Below the pieces are notes generated by a model that saw only the letters and a list, made by a program, of their open reading frames with translations, ran no database searches and was not told the DNA's origin. A DNA stretch of 64,000 nt, taken from the NCBI RefSeq assembly GCF_905404315.1, contig NC_066267.1, positions 4,230,501 through 4,294,500 on the forward strand. Reading direction: 5' to 3'. Numbering within the stretch: the first letter of the stretch is position 1; every line of letters begins with the position of its first letter. Below are positions 54,263 to 64,000 of this stretch, one piece after another. Both the position numbers and the translations under genes were made by a program. The DNA comes from Leptidea sinapis (taxonomy: Eukaryota > Arthropoda > Insecta > Lepidoptera > Pieridae).

Positions 54263-54649
54263 TGACATGTCCTAATATTCTGTTATAAAAAAAAATATGT
54301 CTCAGAAACTTACCGCTTATCTTTTGGCAATTTTTGTAAGGGTCGGTTGGTCGTAGAAGATATTTTTATGGGGCAATAAAGCTAAATAAATTTATAATTT
54401 ATGTTATTCTTTGTTTGAATTTATAAATATATCAGTATAGTAAGACTGACATAAAATCATAGCCTTTAAAGTTACCATACGATAATAGCTATAACCAACG
54501 GCTATATCGATATATTATTTTATAAGCTAATTGCATGGATTTAAATGAATTCTAGTCGATAGATCAGTCGTTATATTGATCTGAACAAAACTTAAATATA
54601 TAACCTTTCATTTGAGCAATTATGTCTTATTGTTTTGAAACTACACTAT

Positions 54650-54936
54650 ATTTTTTTTATGAAAAAAAGGGACGAAACAGGACTAATGGTAATACACCCT
54701 ACCCATTTCAATGCAGTGCCGCTCAGGATTCTTGAAAAACCCTAAAATTCTGAGCGGCACTACAATTGCGCTCGTCACCTTGAGACATAAGATGTTAAGT
54801 CTCATTTGCCCAGTAATTTCACTAGCTACGACGCCCTTCAGACCGAAATACATTACTGCTTCACGGCAGAGACAGGCGCCGTTGTGGTACCCATTATCTA
54901 GTCGGCTTCCTGTGCAAAAGAGCCTCTCATTGGTCA
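54650..54936 (-). repeat. SINE-A copy, small deletions
   Basis: T run at about 54651-54658 is the complement of the A-tail; the far end reads AAGAGCCTCTCATTGGT. It has lost a few bases in the GACGAGCAGGACG region. The open frames on both strands (54683-54967, 54711-55022) come from the repeat. Confidence 0.9.
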
Positions 54937-55054
54937 ACACAGTCATACATAATAGTTGTGTGTCCAACCAGATAGATTATATTTTAATAAAAAAACTTCT
55001 ATTGAGCATGTTAGTAAGTTGATGAGCACTTCTTCTAATGAGGAGTGTAATAAA

Positions 55055-55168
55055 ATAAAATAGCTTTGTTGTGCCCGTTCTTCTCCGGCTGCATACCTAT
55101 TAGAATGGGTGGTAGTTTTTGATATTTATATTATATCTTATTTAGAATAATAATATTAGAATTTGAAT
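55055..55168 (+). mobile_element. LINE-B type 3' end
   Basis: TTGTGCCCGTTCTTCTCCGG, GAATGGGTGGTAGTTTTTGA and an AGAATTTGAATAG end: the last ~110 bp of LINE-B or a close relative. Confidence 0.82.
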
Positions 55169-56096
55169 AGCTTGTTGGTCTCGGCTTCTATTGAACAAGT
55201 AGTAATTTGATTAACACTGCTTCTATTGAACAGTGTTATTGTTTAATTAGTGACTTAGAATATGTTCCAAAATATTTAAATTAGTAAGCCGTAAAATAAG
55301 AATTAATTACAAATTTTGATTCAACAACTTCCAGTAACAGTCGTTTTTTGCTTCTATAGAATTTATAAGTACTTATATTCACAATATACCCAATAATCAC
55401 CAAGATAACCTTCATAAACAACATTTCCAATACTCAATCGAATCATTCGTTTTGAGGACTCTGGGTGTGTCAAGGGTTCGCTTAAATAATATATTGGGTG
55501 CATAATCCGATGGACCCTTCTTATGCCCCATGGGTAATACATTATATGCTAACTATCTAAGATACCGTATAAAACTATATTTCCGGATTTGACACCCATA
55601 TTCTAAGAAATATCTTTAAAATTCCTCGACCCCAACTCAATTGAGGTTACCAAGAAATATTTCAAGCATTCCTCCACGTTGGTGTTGATAGATTGATAGA
55701 TCTCTCTCGCATCTCGATAATTTCAAAGAATAATTTAGAAGAACTTTTTGTAACATTAATATCCTAGATTATGTACGTGAGTGGTATATCACAGTCATGA
55801 GTCAAACTCACTGGGCTGTTTTATAGACAAAAATTATAAGTATGAATCTTAGATTAAACTAGAAAGCGCCCCAACTAGATATCGCAGGTAAAGTGCGGCA
55901 ACTAATATTACGCCCAAGTTGAAGTACCTACTCGAGCCAGTCTCGAACAATGTGTGACGTTGACGTGCCACATGTTCTATTAAAGTAGTAAGTTAAAGTG
56001 TTAAAGTAGTAGTAAAGTACTCTTGTAAATGAAAAAGTGCGTGTAGGAAAGGAAACGGAATTGGATGGAGAAAGTTGGAGGGAGTTACCTGAGTAA
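55169..56096. other. Intergenic, no gene recognised
   Basis: AT-rich; the stretch 55440-55680 is less AT-rich than its surroundings but has no ORF or known repeat. Confidence 0.5.
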
Positions 56097-56403
56097 CGGC
56101 CGTTCCCAATATTCAGTGTATCTCTTACTTGAGATAAAAATCGTAACTTTCGTTGACTTTTCTGTCCCAATAAACTTATCGACGGTAACTCACCTTAACC
56201 GTACACACTGTTTGTCAATGGGACGACGTATAGCTTACCAGCGACAAGTTTGTATGGAGATTGCAGTTCACGCATCCCAATAAAAGGCATTAAGAATGAC
56301 TTATCGGGCATATATCGACAGCTTCAGATTATTGACAGCTAATTACTGACAGTAGTAGGTAGTAATTTATCTCTATCTGTAGATAGTATATTGGGAACGG
56401 CCG
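56097..56403. mobile_element. MITE, CGGCCG-ended family, copy 2
   Basis: 307 bp, related to 27969-28234. Ends CGGCCGTTCCCAATAT and its exact inverse. Compared with copy 1 it has about 40 extra bases in the middle (around 56245-56285, including GTTTGTATGGAGATTGCAG). Left flank TAA, right flank TTT, so the TAA duplication seen at copy 1 is not intact here. The short open frame at 56065-56283 runs through the repeat and is not a gene. Confidence 0.88.
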
Positions 56404-57289
56404 TTTATCATAACAGAATTTGGCTCTGGAATTAGAAGAAGGCAAGTAAGAAACTCTTTTATCTTTTATATTAATTATATTTAATTTTTAGATAATATAT
56501 GGCGGTTTATACCTAGTTCACTCAGTGTACCAACAACATTATAGTTTTGAAGAAACTCATATTTTCATATATCCATTCAAAGTAAGGTATAAATGATTTC
56601 AGAAGCAATTCTGCGGGTTAAATATTTATAGCCGATCCTTTCGGATACTGTTATTATTTGATATGGTGCCAATTTATTAATAATTATCAATGATCATATT
56701 ATTAGAACCAACAATATAATAGTGTTTTACTTTTTTAATCGCCAGCTTCATGGGCACCTTATCTGCAGCCTTAACAAAGTCTGCTATTTAGTATGAGGTT
56801 TTAGATAATACATGATATCCCTATTTTGTTGTTAAGTATTTTATGAAAATTATTAATAAATAAATTAAATAAAAGCCTTTTATACCTCGCTATATTCAAA
56901 GGTATAATACATACTTTATTTTTTCTATTTTTTTTAAATTATTAACGGTTAATACCGTTATGTTATATAACATTTTATAAGGTTTTACAAAATAGTTTTT
57001 ATAAGTCAAATGGATAACTATTTTAATAGTAGCCTTCCTATTTTTATTTTGTAATTCTATAATATTTCTGACCCATTATTTTTATTTTATTTAAATAAGA
57101 AGAACTATAATATGAACTATTATTTCATGAACATACTGTTTTCAATAGCAAAAGGTGCACCTTTCATAAAGTTTAACCTCTAAATGAACAGAACTAGGAA
57201 CACAAGAATAGACTGAAGTTCTATCAAAGTTGTCAAGTTCTATTACAACCCTAGTTATAAACAACATTATTAAATAAGCAGGTATAAAC
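56404..57289. other. No recognised feature
   Basis: AT-rich, nothing recognised. Confidence 0.5.
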
Positions 57290-57410
57290 AATTTGTTATG
57301 TTATTAAAGTGCTAACCCTCACTTCTGGTATTAATTAGGTACACAAATCAAAGCGTCCTCGCGTTCCGTGCGAGCACTCTTTCCAACTGAGCCAAACGTT
57401 CGAGTGACGT
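57290..57410 (-). repeat. Rep-C piece with tRNA-like block
   Basis: Plus strand AAAGTGCTAACCCTCACTTC is the inverted Rep-C tail; CGCGTTCCGTGCGAGCACTC and AACTGAGCCAAACGTTCGAG are the complement of the anticodon and box A region of the tRNA-like block. Box B is missing. Confidence 0.75.
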
Positions 57411-58194
57411 TCTATTCTATTCTTCCTACTAGGTCTTCTGTGAAGGTAAACCATAAGCCAATGTCACGTTAAAATATATTGAAACAAGTTTAATTTACTT
57501 AATTTGTACCTGAAACAAATTGTACACGTGCCATTGGAGCGATATTATTTTATTATCAAATTTTATCGTTCTAAATATAATATTGAGTATTCCATTTTGT
57601 GTATTTGGGTCCAATTGTATTTCTCTCACCCTTATTTACTTACTCTAAATATTGCGTTTTCTAGTCAGTTCAACATTTGGTAGATTGCAAATAATACAGC
57701 ATGGATTACTTAAATATGAAATGAGGCAAAATATAAGTAATATAAATCCACAGAAGTATCGCAAAACGAATTATTTAATTGAAAACTTTTAATTGAAAAA
57801 GTGAATCTCGGCAATTTTGAGGGTAGGGTACTCTCTGGCTCTGCGTAGATTTAGAGGACCGCGTCCGCATCTATGCGTGTGTCTACAGGTCCTATAGGGG
57901 TAACGCAGAAACGTATCATCTTATGGGCTGCGTTCAAGCGACAAAAATCCCCCCCTCCCTCCACATAAATCCACCGTTCCTTTATATTTACACAAAATAT
58001 TCACAAAAGGAGTGAAAACTAGTTTGAAGGAGAAGGTCACTAAATGATACTTAAGAATAGTAAAGTTAAGTGACAAGGAATACACATCATTTTACAAATT
58101 ATTTTACGGTAGATCAATAATACTCAAATGTTCTTTTATAAATGTTTTTTTCTGACTTCGATTCTCCAAAGCCGAGTCAAAGAAAAAGAGGAAG
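57411..58194. other. Intergenic, no gene recognised
   Basis: Contains a GC-richer patch (57835-57960) with CTCTGCGTAGATTTAGAGG and a C run at 57950-57956. It has no ORF and no counterpart in this window. Confidence 0.5.
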
Positions 58195-58345
58195 TATCCA
58201 AATGATCTGAGTTTTCTTTAGTGTTAATTCCGCCAATATTTGTCTTTATACAATTCGACACGTGTTTCGCCTCTACACGAGGCATCCTCAGGACGTGTTG
58301 TCTCACCAAAATCTGGCACGAGACTCAATCACTCAGTCTAAGACC
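58195..58345 (-). repeat. Rep-G copy 2 (hammerhead-bearing repeat)
   Basis: Inverted relative of 28925-29090: plus strand GTTTTCTTTAGTGTTAATTC, CGCCAATATTTG, the ribozyme-like core, and AAAATCTGGCACGAGACTC. The two copies agree over about 120 bp with few differences, mostly in the stem I flank. Confidence 0.75.
58249..58300 (-). ncRNA. Hammerhead-ribozyme-like motif, copy 2
   Basis: Minus strand: CTGAGGA (58291-58285), extra T, stem II GCCTC/GAGGC with loop GTGTA, GAAA (58268-58265), the self-complementary ACACGTGT and cleavage site GTC (58259-58257). All core positions are identical to copy 1. Stem I is weaker: GAATTGTA against ACACGT-type sequence pairs at about five of eight positions, so this copy is less likely to fold well. 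Confidence 0.55.
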
Positions 58346-58364
58346 AAAGAATTAATGGATTTCC

Positions 58365-58730
58365 AATTGCGCGTATTACCCGTGCAACGATTTAAAAAGG
58401 ATCTTTTTACATGGCTTGGAAATGTTGACACATTAGATTAAATTAAATTGACTTTAAAATATATATTAATTGTAGTCTTTAAATAATGACATTTACAAAT
58501 AATATTTATAATTTAAATTGACCTAAGTGCTTAAAATATAGAGTTTATTAATGTTAAATCAGTTATAATAATAACTAGAATTTTGTAATGAAACGAAAAA
58601 TGAATTAATAGTTATTAATAATTTTGCATGCCAGAAATGGCCGATAACATTGATACATTAAAACTATTTACACCCATTGTTACATGTTTTCTAGCAAAAT
58701 AAAGGATTTATTTATTTATTTATTTAAAGT
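58365..58730 (+). mobile_element. LINE 3' end with TTTA tail
   Basis: A short frame MDFQLRVLPVQRFKKDLFTW then LGNVDTLD ending in a stop at about 58440 resembles the last residues of jockey-type RT proteins. An AT-rich UTR with CATGCCAGAAATGGCCGATA follows and ends AATAAAGGATTTATTTATTT with TTTA repeats to 58727. From 58731 to 59084 nothing is recognised. Confidence 0.6.
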
Positions 58731-59084
58731 AAAGCCTACATCAATAATTTTTTTTCAAAAGAGGAAGTGTTGTTCTGTTCTAACCCAGTCTGTTACATAC
58801 CGTTGTTCTATATATTATGTGGATAAGACTTAACACTTCATAGTCATATCATAATAACGATTTTTCTATTGGCCTAGAATCATGAAATTTGACGAGAAGC
58901 GCGATTTCAAATACCAAGTGCAGAGTAATATCCTAAAATTGGTATTTGAGGTGAAATTTTGAGTTTGGAGTTCGATATTGGTACTAGAAACCTTAGCAAT
59001 ATTAATATTTAGTGTTCTTAATGTTGTTTTATATAATACGATTATTGTAAAATAATAGTAGATATAAATAATATAGAGTATCAT

Positions 59085-59855
59085 TTTTTTATGAAAATGA
59101 AGGACGAGACGAGCAGCACGTTCAGCTGATGGTAATTGATACGCCATGCCCATTACATTGCAGTGCCGCTCAGGAGTCTTGAAAAACCGAAAAATTCTGA
59201 GCGGCACTACAATTGCGCTCGTCACCTTGAAACATAAGATGTTAAGTCTCATTTTCCCAATAATTTCACTAGCTATAGCGCCCTTCAGACTGAAACACAA
59301 TAATTTTTACACATTACTGTGGAATGGTCATTTTTAGATTTAAGTTTTCTATTTTATTGTTTTATTGCACCTTTGTACTTAGCAGTAAGTATTGTTTTCA
59401 GAAGGTTGTAAATAAAGGGATTGAGAAAAATTCCCAAATAACAGATGTTTAGTTAAGATATTTTAGAAAGCGTGGGAACGTAAGTATAGTTTTGTCTCGT
59501 GGCAAAAATGTACCTTATAAGTACTGAGAGTGTAAGAACGAAGTATGACTGATGCGGGGGTGAGAACCCAGGTAGTAAGTAAGATATAATTGTATGGGAC
59601 TCAAGCGGGCAGTTCCTACTTAACTTCGATGTACGACAGACCTCTGTCCTTTAACTCTGTCAATTTTTCTAATAAATATACTCACTTTAAATTAACCGCC
59701 CCGTGATTCCTTAATTATAACATCTTAATAAACATTTAGTATCCTATCCAATAATTTCCGCCGCTACATTACTACTTCACGGCAGAAATAGGCACGTTGT
59801 AGTACCCATAATCTAACAGGCATCTTGTGCAAAGGAGCTTCCCACTGGTCACTTG
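59085..59855 (-). repeat. SINE-A copy split by a solo LTR
   Basis: The A-tail half is 59085-59317 and the other end 59769-59855 (GGAGCTTCCCACTGG). Between them is a 451 bp insertion. The two halves join at the point where other copies read ACATTACTGCTTCACGG. Confidence 0.9.
59318..59768. mobile_element. Solo LTR
   Basis: 451 bp starting TGTGGAATGG and ending CCGCCGCTACA, that is TG...CA, flanked by TTAC at 59314-59317 and 59769-59772 (ATTAC if the shared A is counted). A polyadenylation-type AATAAA lies at 59411-59416 and a second AATAAATA near 59672. There is no internal coding region, so it is a solo LTR left by recombination between the two LTRs. Duplication length of 4-5 bp suits Gypsy or Bel-Pao type elements; I cannot choose between them. 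Confidence 0.8.
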
Positions 59856-60309
59856 GTGCTCCCAAATAATTACTCACGCTTGGTTTAAAGGGCAATGAAA
59901 CAAGAACATAAAAGGAGCTTTTTTCCGCAATTATTTAGCTCAAAGATTGTAGTTCGTTTCGAATTGATTTGACAGAATTCAGAAATAATCAAATTCTCTT
60001 CACAGATAATATTGTAATTGTCCATCAAAACAAGCTGTTAGTAATATTGTGGTCAGTGTTCAGTATGGCAGAAAATTGAACGGGTTAATGTACAAGAAGT
60101 GCCATTGTATTGAGGTCAAATGCTCCGGTGCACACTTGTGTGTGCTAACAAATATTTGGTCTACTTCACTCGTAGTATAGTTGCAATTGTAAAGGATTCA
60201 TCAAACAGATACAAATGAATGTGGTTCCGAATTTTTGCATATAAATGCCCTATGCTAATGCCAATTGTACCATCTAATTTTGGTATAACGTTGTACGGCA
60301 ACTTTTAAA
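59856..60309. other. No recognised feature
   Basis: AT-rich, nothing recognised. Confidence 0.5.
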
Positions 60310-60765
60310 TAAAGGCATAAAAGGCATTTATTTTCTCAAAATTGATTCCTTTAGAATTCTTTTTGATGTCATTTCTAATAACTACTAGATACTACTACCG
60401 CTTCTGAAACAATGGCGCCCTGAGAGAGAAGAAGCGGCGCAAGAAACTCTCCCAGCATTCTTCTCTTGCCCTCTTTTCAATTAAAATATACAATATTGTA
60501 TAGTCATTTCTATCGCTATAAAATAATCACAATCTAGTCCCAGGCTGTCCGATCATTTAGATATTCAGCAGTGGAGTAATAGGATTTACGACAGAGCCAT
60601 TTTTTTTATAAAACATTTAAATTTATTTATAGATAATGCCTGAACAGTGGCTGGGATTTTATTATAGACGTGTATAAATTTACCCTTAAAGCTATTATGT
60701 ATCTTATGAAGCCTACTAGAATTAGTTACAAGCAATCCCTTATTTCTAGTGTTATAATAATTTAT
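60310..60765 (-). mobile_element. LINE-C 3' fragment
   Basis: Minus-strand LINE-C from the NKGLLVTNSSR segment (60765) to the 3' end near 60315 (complement of TCAATTTTGAGAAAATAAAT). It encodes in one damaged frame GLLVTNSSRLHKIHNSFKGK and FIKKW-type residues. Best-preserved LINE-C tail in the window. Confidence 0.9.
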
Positions 60766-60809
60766 TTCATAAATAACATTGATGTAAAAGTATTGAATTC
60801 GTGAATTTT

Positions 60810-61010
60810 ACCAAGTTTGGCGACCCATATGGCCCCTGCCTACTCATCTAGAGGTCCTGGGTTTCCGAGTCATGGATGTTAAGTATTTATGTATGTGTAA
60901 GTAAATATATTATTGTTCTAAATATATAGTTGTCTTCCATCCATAGTACAGGCCATGCCAAGTATGGGGCAAGATAATGTGAGTAAAAAGTTTGTTAATA
61001 TTCAAATTTC
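60810..61010 (+). repeat. tRNA-headed SINE
   Basis: Head at 60815-60875 with a worn tRNA-like part (AGGTCCTGGGTTTCCGAG, box B-like), then the SINE body GAGTCATGGATGTTAAGT to GGGGCAAGATAATGTGAGTA. This is the only copy in the window with head and body still joined. Confidence 0.72.
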
Positions 61011-61024
61011 ATTTGTACCTAAAT

Positions 61025-61145
61025 GCGTCGACATGGACAGTTTGCTCAGTTGGTAAGACTGCTCTGACAGAACCCGAAAGGGTTATAAATTAAAGTACAT
61101 TTAATCCTAGAAGTGAGAGATATCTCTTAAAAATAACAAACATAA
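61025..61145 (+). repeat. Rep-C piece with tRNA-like block
   Basis: TGGACAGTTTGCTCAGTTGG (box A region), CTCTGACAGAACCCGAAAGG (anticodon region), then the tail AATCCTAGAAGTGAGAGATA. Box B is lost by a deletion. Confidence 0.75.
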
Positions 61146-61374
61146 AAATAAAAAAAGTGTTGATTGTTTGTTAGTGTTGTTGCCTATGTTAAATAAATAT
61201 ATATTATGTATTCTATTGTACTGTTGGCTAATATATGGCAGTATTTTCACTGAATGCAATTTCTTCTAGATCACTAAGAAAATAATCATACAAGTAAAAC
61301 TAAAACATAGTTTTTAGCAGCTAATCTGAATCTCAAAATAAATATCCAACAATCATATTTTTTTTTGTTATTTT
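61146..61374. other. No recognised feature
   Basis: AT-rich sequence before LINE-D; the 5' border of LINE-D may lie here. Confidence 0.5.
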
Positions 61375-61501
61375 ATAACTTTAGAAAGCTTACAGCTAGG
61401 TTTTTAGGTAGAAGTTTGCGCCGAGCGCTCGTTGTGTACGATTTTACGAACTTAATTTATTTACCTATTTACCTACAAAGTTTAGCAATATGGTGTTATA
61501 A

Positions 61502-62449
61502 AAATGTACAACGTGTAATCGAAATATTACAAAAAAATCTCCTGGCTTGGAATGTAGCAGGTATAATAAAGTGATGCACGCTGATCCTGCTTGCTGCAAG
61601 TTACTGTGGCACTCTACAGGCATTGAGTGGAGCTGCGAAGACTGCCTACAGAATATGACCCGTAGGTCTTCATTCTTAATTCCGGATGACGACGCGGACG
61701 AGGAGTCAGATACGAGACATACCATCCATACGAAACCTATGATAGATACGAAGAAACTGATCAACGACATTAGCCGTGAAATCAAAAAAACATTTAAGGA
61801 AGCGATCAGCAACTTGGAATCATCCCTAGAGTTTTTAAGTAATCAAATCACCACAATTTAGAAGTCGATTAACAACCAAGATAGAAAAATCAAGACCCTC
61901 GAACTCAAAAATCAAGACCTTTAAAACAAAAATAAGAATTTGGAATTGCGAGTTGCTGTTTTGGAGCAGGGATTGAGACACACAGAGCAAAATGCTTTAT
62001 CCACATCGATCGAAATTACTGGCTTGCCGGAGGTTCTACCACGTGAACTTGATACCTTGCTGACCACAATAGCCTTGAAACTCGACTTGGACAAAAATGA
62101 AATACAGCCGGCCCATCGAATGTCAAACAGCAAAGATAAATCGTGTACGATCCTAGTTAAATCGAAAACTAAAATTGCACGAAATAATTGGATTTCATCT
62201 AATAAGGTCAAAGGTGTTTCTGTAGGAAACGTGGAGAAAGAGAAGGCCGAGAATCGTTTAACCGTGAGAGAGGCTTTAACTAAATACACCAAAACCCTTC
62301 TTTATAACACTAAACAACAATTACGCAACACATTTCAATTCATATGGTGTAAGGACGGGAAAGTATGTGTCAGAAAAACAAACAACAGCAAAATTTACTA
62401 CATCCGATGCCTAAAAGATATTGACTTAGTTGCGAAGGAAGGTCAGTAA
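61502..62449 (+). pseudogene. LINE-D ORF1 protein (PHD-like, coiled coil, FP25K-like)
   Basis: Nucleic-acid-binding ORF1 protein of a LINE. One frame holds, in order: a PHD-like zinc finger (61505-61640: CTTC, then C-SRYNKVMHADPACC, then CEDC), a coiled-coil stretch (about 61740-61960, heptads rich in Leu, Ile and Lys) and a C-terminal domain like that of the baculovirus FP25K protein (61985-62440: SIEITGLPEVLPRELDTLL; FQFIWCKDGKVCVRKTN). A Tyr stands where the finger needs a Cys (SRY). In-frame stops TAG at 61859-61861 and TAA at 61922-61924 interrupt the coiled coil. Apart from these the frame is open to 62449. Confidence 0.85.
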
Positions 62450-62512
62450 AATGTAAGAAAAAATCTACCTTATGCTATTAATAATATATACATAGTTATA
62501 AAGTGAAATAAT

Positions 62513-63979
62513 ATGTCTAAAGTTAATGAAATCTATGATTGTAAATCAATATATAATTTCTTTTCATATTTACCTACACGTAACAATTTACGCTTCTCAT
62601 GCTTACATATAAATATAAGATCTATTATTAAAAACTTTGCTCAACTGTTACAAGTAATTCATAACTGTTTCCACCTACTAGATATGATAATTGTTACAGA
62701 AGTTGGAATATCCGATAATATTGTTCAGCTATATAACATCTCTGGATATAATATGTACTCAAAGTTTCGAACTGACAAAAAAGGTGGTGGTATTATTATT
62801 TATACTAAAAACTTTTTGAAATTCACACCGATTCTGTATAAAAGCACAACATTTGAAAACATTACAGGTTTACTAAAATTTGATCACTGCCAGGACGCAA
62901 TCGTGTGTGGAGTTTATAGGCCCCCATCCACAAACAAGGCTATTTTCATAAAGGAATTACGCAAGTATATCACAAATTTTGATCACAAACATAATATTCT
63001 CCTCATGGGTGAAACAAACATTGACCTAAAAAGCAATTCTTCATACACAGACTCATATCTGGAAACGCTAAGTGAGTGCGGGCTAGTGTGTGGAATCACG
63101 GATTACACTAGAATTGAGATGAGAAACAATTTCGTAACTAAATCCTGTATTGATCACGTGTTTGCGCGTTTCCCCACACTAGAACCTCACTCGGCGGCCA
63201 TTGATCTAGTACTGGCGGATCACCGAGCTATTATTTTTGGCTGCGTGAACGACGCTGCATCGAAGCGTATACAGGATGTATCTAAAACGTATGTTGATTA
63301 TAATATTTTAAATAATGAATTAGAGACGACGAAAAAAAACATGTATTAGTTCATTGACTTTTCGCGAGCTTTTGACACCCTGAATCATGCCCAGCTGCAA
63401 AAAAAGTTAGATATGTTGGGTATACGTGGACCTTTGCTCACCTGGTGTGTGGACTATCTTAGAAATCGCACTTATACTGTAAAAATTTGCAATACCAATA
63501 GTGACACTGTAACAGCTAACGAAGGCACAGCGCAAGGATCTGTCCTAGGTCCTTTACACTTTTTAACATATAACTATCTTAAGTCATCGTGTTCCTTTCA
63601 AAATAAAATTAATGCTATATATAATAGCTTCGCACAAACTTATATACAATACGGTCTCAGAAGTTATAGTCGTACTAATTATAATACCTTTCTTAATAAT
63701 GTACATAAAATACAACTAAAAATTTTAAAAACAATTGTCTTAGGTTCTATCACGCAAAAAAATGAAAACAATGAACTTGGTATATTTAAATACTGCAAAG
63801 CATTACCGATACAGGAACTCTTTAAATGCACAATACTTAAACAAGAATTCTTCAACGAAAATCTACGCATAAAAATGGAACACTATACATACGCGGGCGA
63901 TAACTTCACACCGGTTGCGCTGAGCGAGCTAACAACTTGTACGGAGAGAGAACAACAAGCTATATTGTTCCTCGCCTAA
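62513..63979 (+). pseudogene. LINE-D ORF2, endonuclease plus deleted RT
   Basis: One frame with a single stop (TAG 63347-63349). Codons 1-265 are the APE-type endonuclease: HINIRSI, IIVTEVGIS (Glu63), CGVYRPPSTN, LLMGETNIDL (Glu167 where Asp is usual in G-D-x-N), KSCIDHVFA and LADHRAII (Asp236, His237). RT follows directly with FIDFSRAFDTLNHAQLQKKL (motif A) and EGTAQGSVLGPLHF (motif B), so the finger subdomain is missing. After LTYN it jumps to the C-terminal YLKSSCSFQNKINAIYNSF and TYIQYGLRSY, so the F-A-D-D loop and thumb are missing too. Both deletions keep the frame. Confidence 0.9.
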
Positions 63980-64000
63980 TTAATCAACTACCCTCATTTC

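Larger units (their letters stand above)
61375..64000 (+). mobile_element. LINE-D, internally deleted, reaches window end
   Basis: Non-LTR retrotransposon of the jockey/CR1-like group with both ORFs. ORF1 at 61502-62449 and ORF2 at 62513-63979, separated by 63 bp. A few dozen bases of possible 5' UTR precede ORF1. The 3' UTR is not seen before the window ends. Two large deletions in ORF2 and three in-frame stops make it inactive. Confidence 0.9.

Noticed and set aside
56065..56283. 72-codon frame as a gene
   Set aside because: It is MITE sequence and is broken in the other copy at 28 kb.
61365..61574. 69-codon frame before LINE-D as a separate gene
   Set aside because: It overlaps the ORF1 zinc-finger frame in another phase and has no domain.
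1..64000. CRISPR arrays, operons or other prokaryotic features
   Set aside because: No regularly spaced identical repeats with unique spacers and no tightly packed ORFs; the element types are eukaryotic.

Overview
The window looks like nuclear DNA of an insect, very probably a butterfly or moth (Lepidoptera). The bulk is AT-rich, no convincing host gene is visible, and almost everything recognisable is a decayed mobile element of types familiar from lepidopteran genomes: RTE-like, jockey/CR1-like and R1-like non-LTR retrotransposons (LINEs), short Helitrons ending in CTAG, a mariner relic, tRNA-headed SINEs, inverted-repeat elements (MITEs) and one solo LTR. The species cannot be named from the sequence.

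Labels used below. LINE-A: jockey/CR1-like family with the YADD motif and a 3' end reading CATAAAAA, at least nine copies (4.5, 10.4, 10.9, 38.5, 39.7, 47.1, 50.4, 52.1 and 54.2 kb). LINE-B: jockey-like family ending in TTTGAATTTGAATA (14.2, 19.6, 30.7, 55.1 kb, and a diverged relative at 43.2 kb). LINE-C: jockey-like family with its own 3' UTR (11.3, 15.1, 45.5, 60.3 kb). RTE fragments lie at 1.6, 5.3, 9.4, 28.5, 29.1, 30.0 and 43.7 kb. LINE-D: the element with ORF1 and ORF2 at 61.4-64 kb. SINE-A: a ~310 bp repeat with nine full or partial copies. Rep-C: a repeat carrying a tRNA-like cloverleaf. Rep-E, Rep-G and Rep-J: further families.

Layout. 1-11 kb: AT-rich DNA with RTE and LINE-A tails, one MITE and two Helitrons. 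11-19 kb: LINE-C, LINE-B tail and a dense SINE cluster. 19-25 kb: a LINE-B copy on the minus strand, an R1-like GC-rich fragment and a fold-back MITE. 25-34 kb: RT relics, a MITE, a hammerhead-ribozyme-like repeat and the longest LINE-B copy. 34-46 kb: sparse DNA with a mariner relic, a TIR element, LINE-A tails and a large tRNA-bearing inverted repeat. 47-54 kb: two long LINE-A copies, the second inserted inside a TIR element. 54-61 kb: a second MITE copy, a second hammerhead-like repeat and a solo LTR inside a SINE-A copy. 61.4-64 kb: LINE-D.

How the parts relate. Every coding region is a retroelement or transposase pseudogene with stops, frameshifts or lost catalytic residues, so nothing here looks autonomous. 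The most interesting points are a hammerhead-ribozyme-like fold in two dispersed Rep-G copies; a 3'-terminal similarity between SINE-A and LINE-A that suggests a SINE/LINE partnership; nested insertions that give relative ages; and an internally deleted LINE-D whose deletions keep the reading frame. I found no undescribed multigene system.
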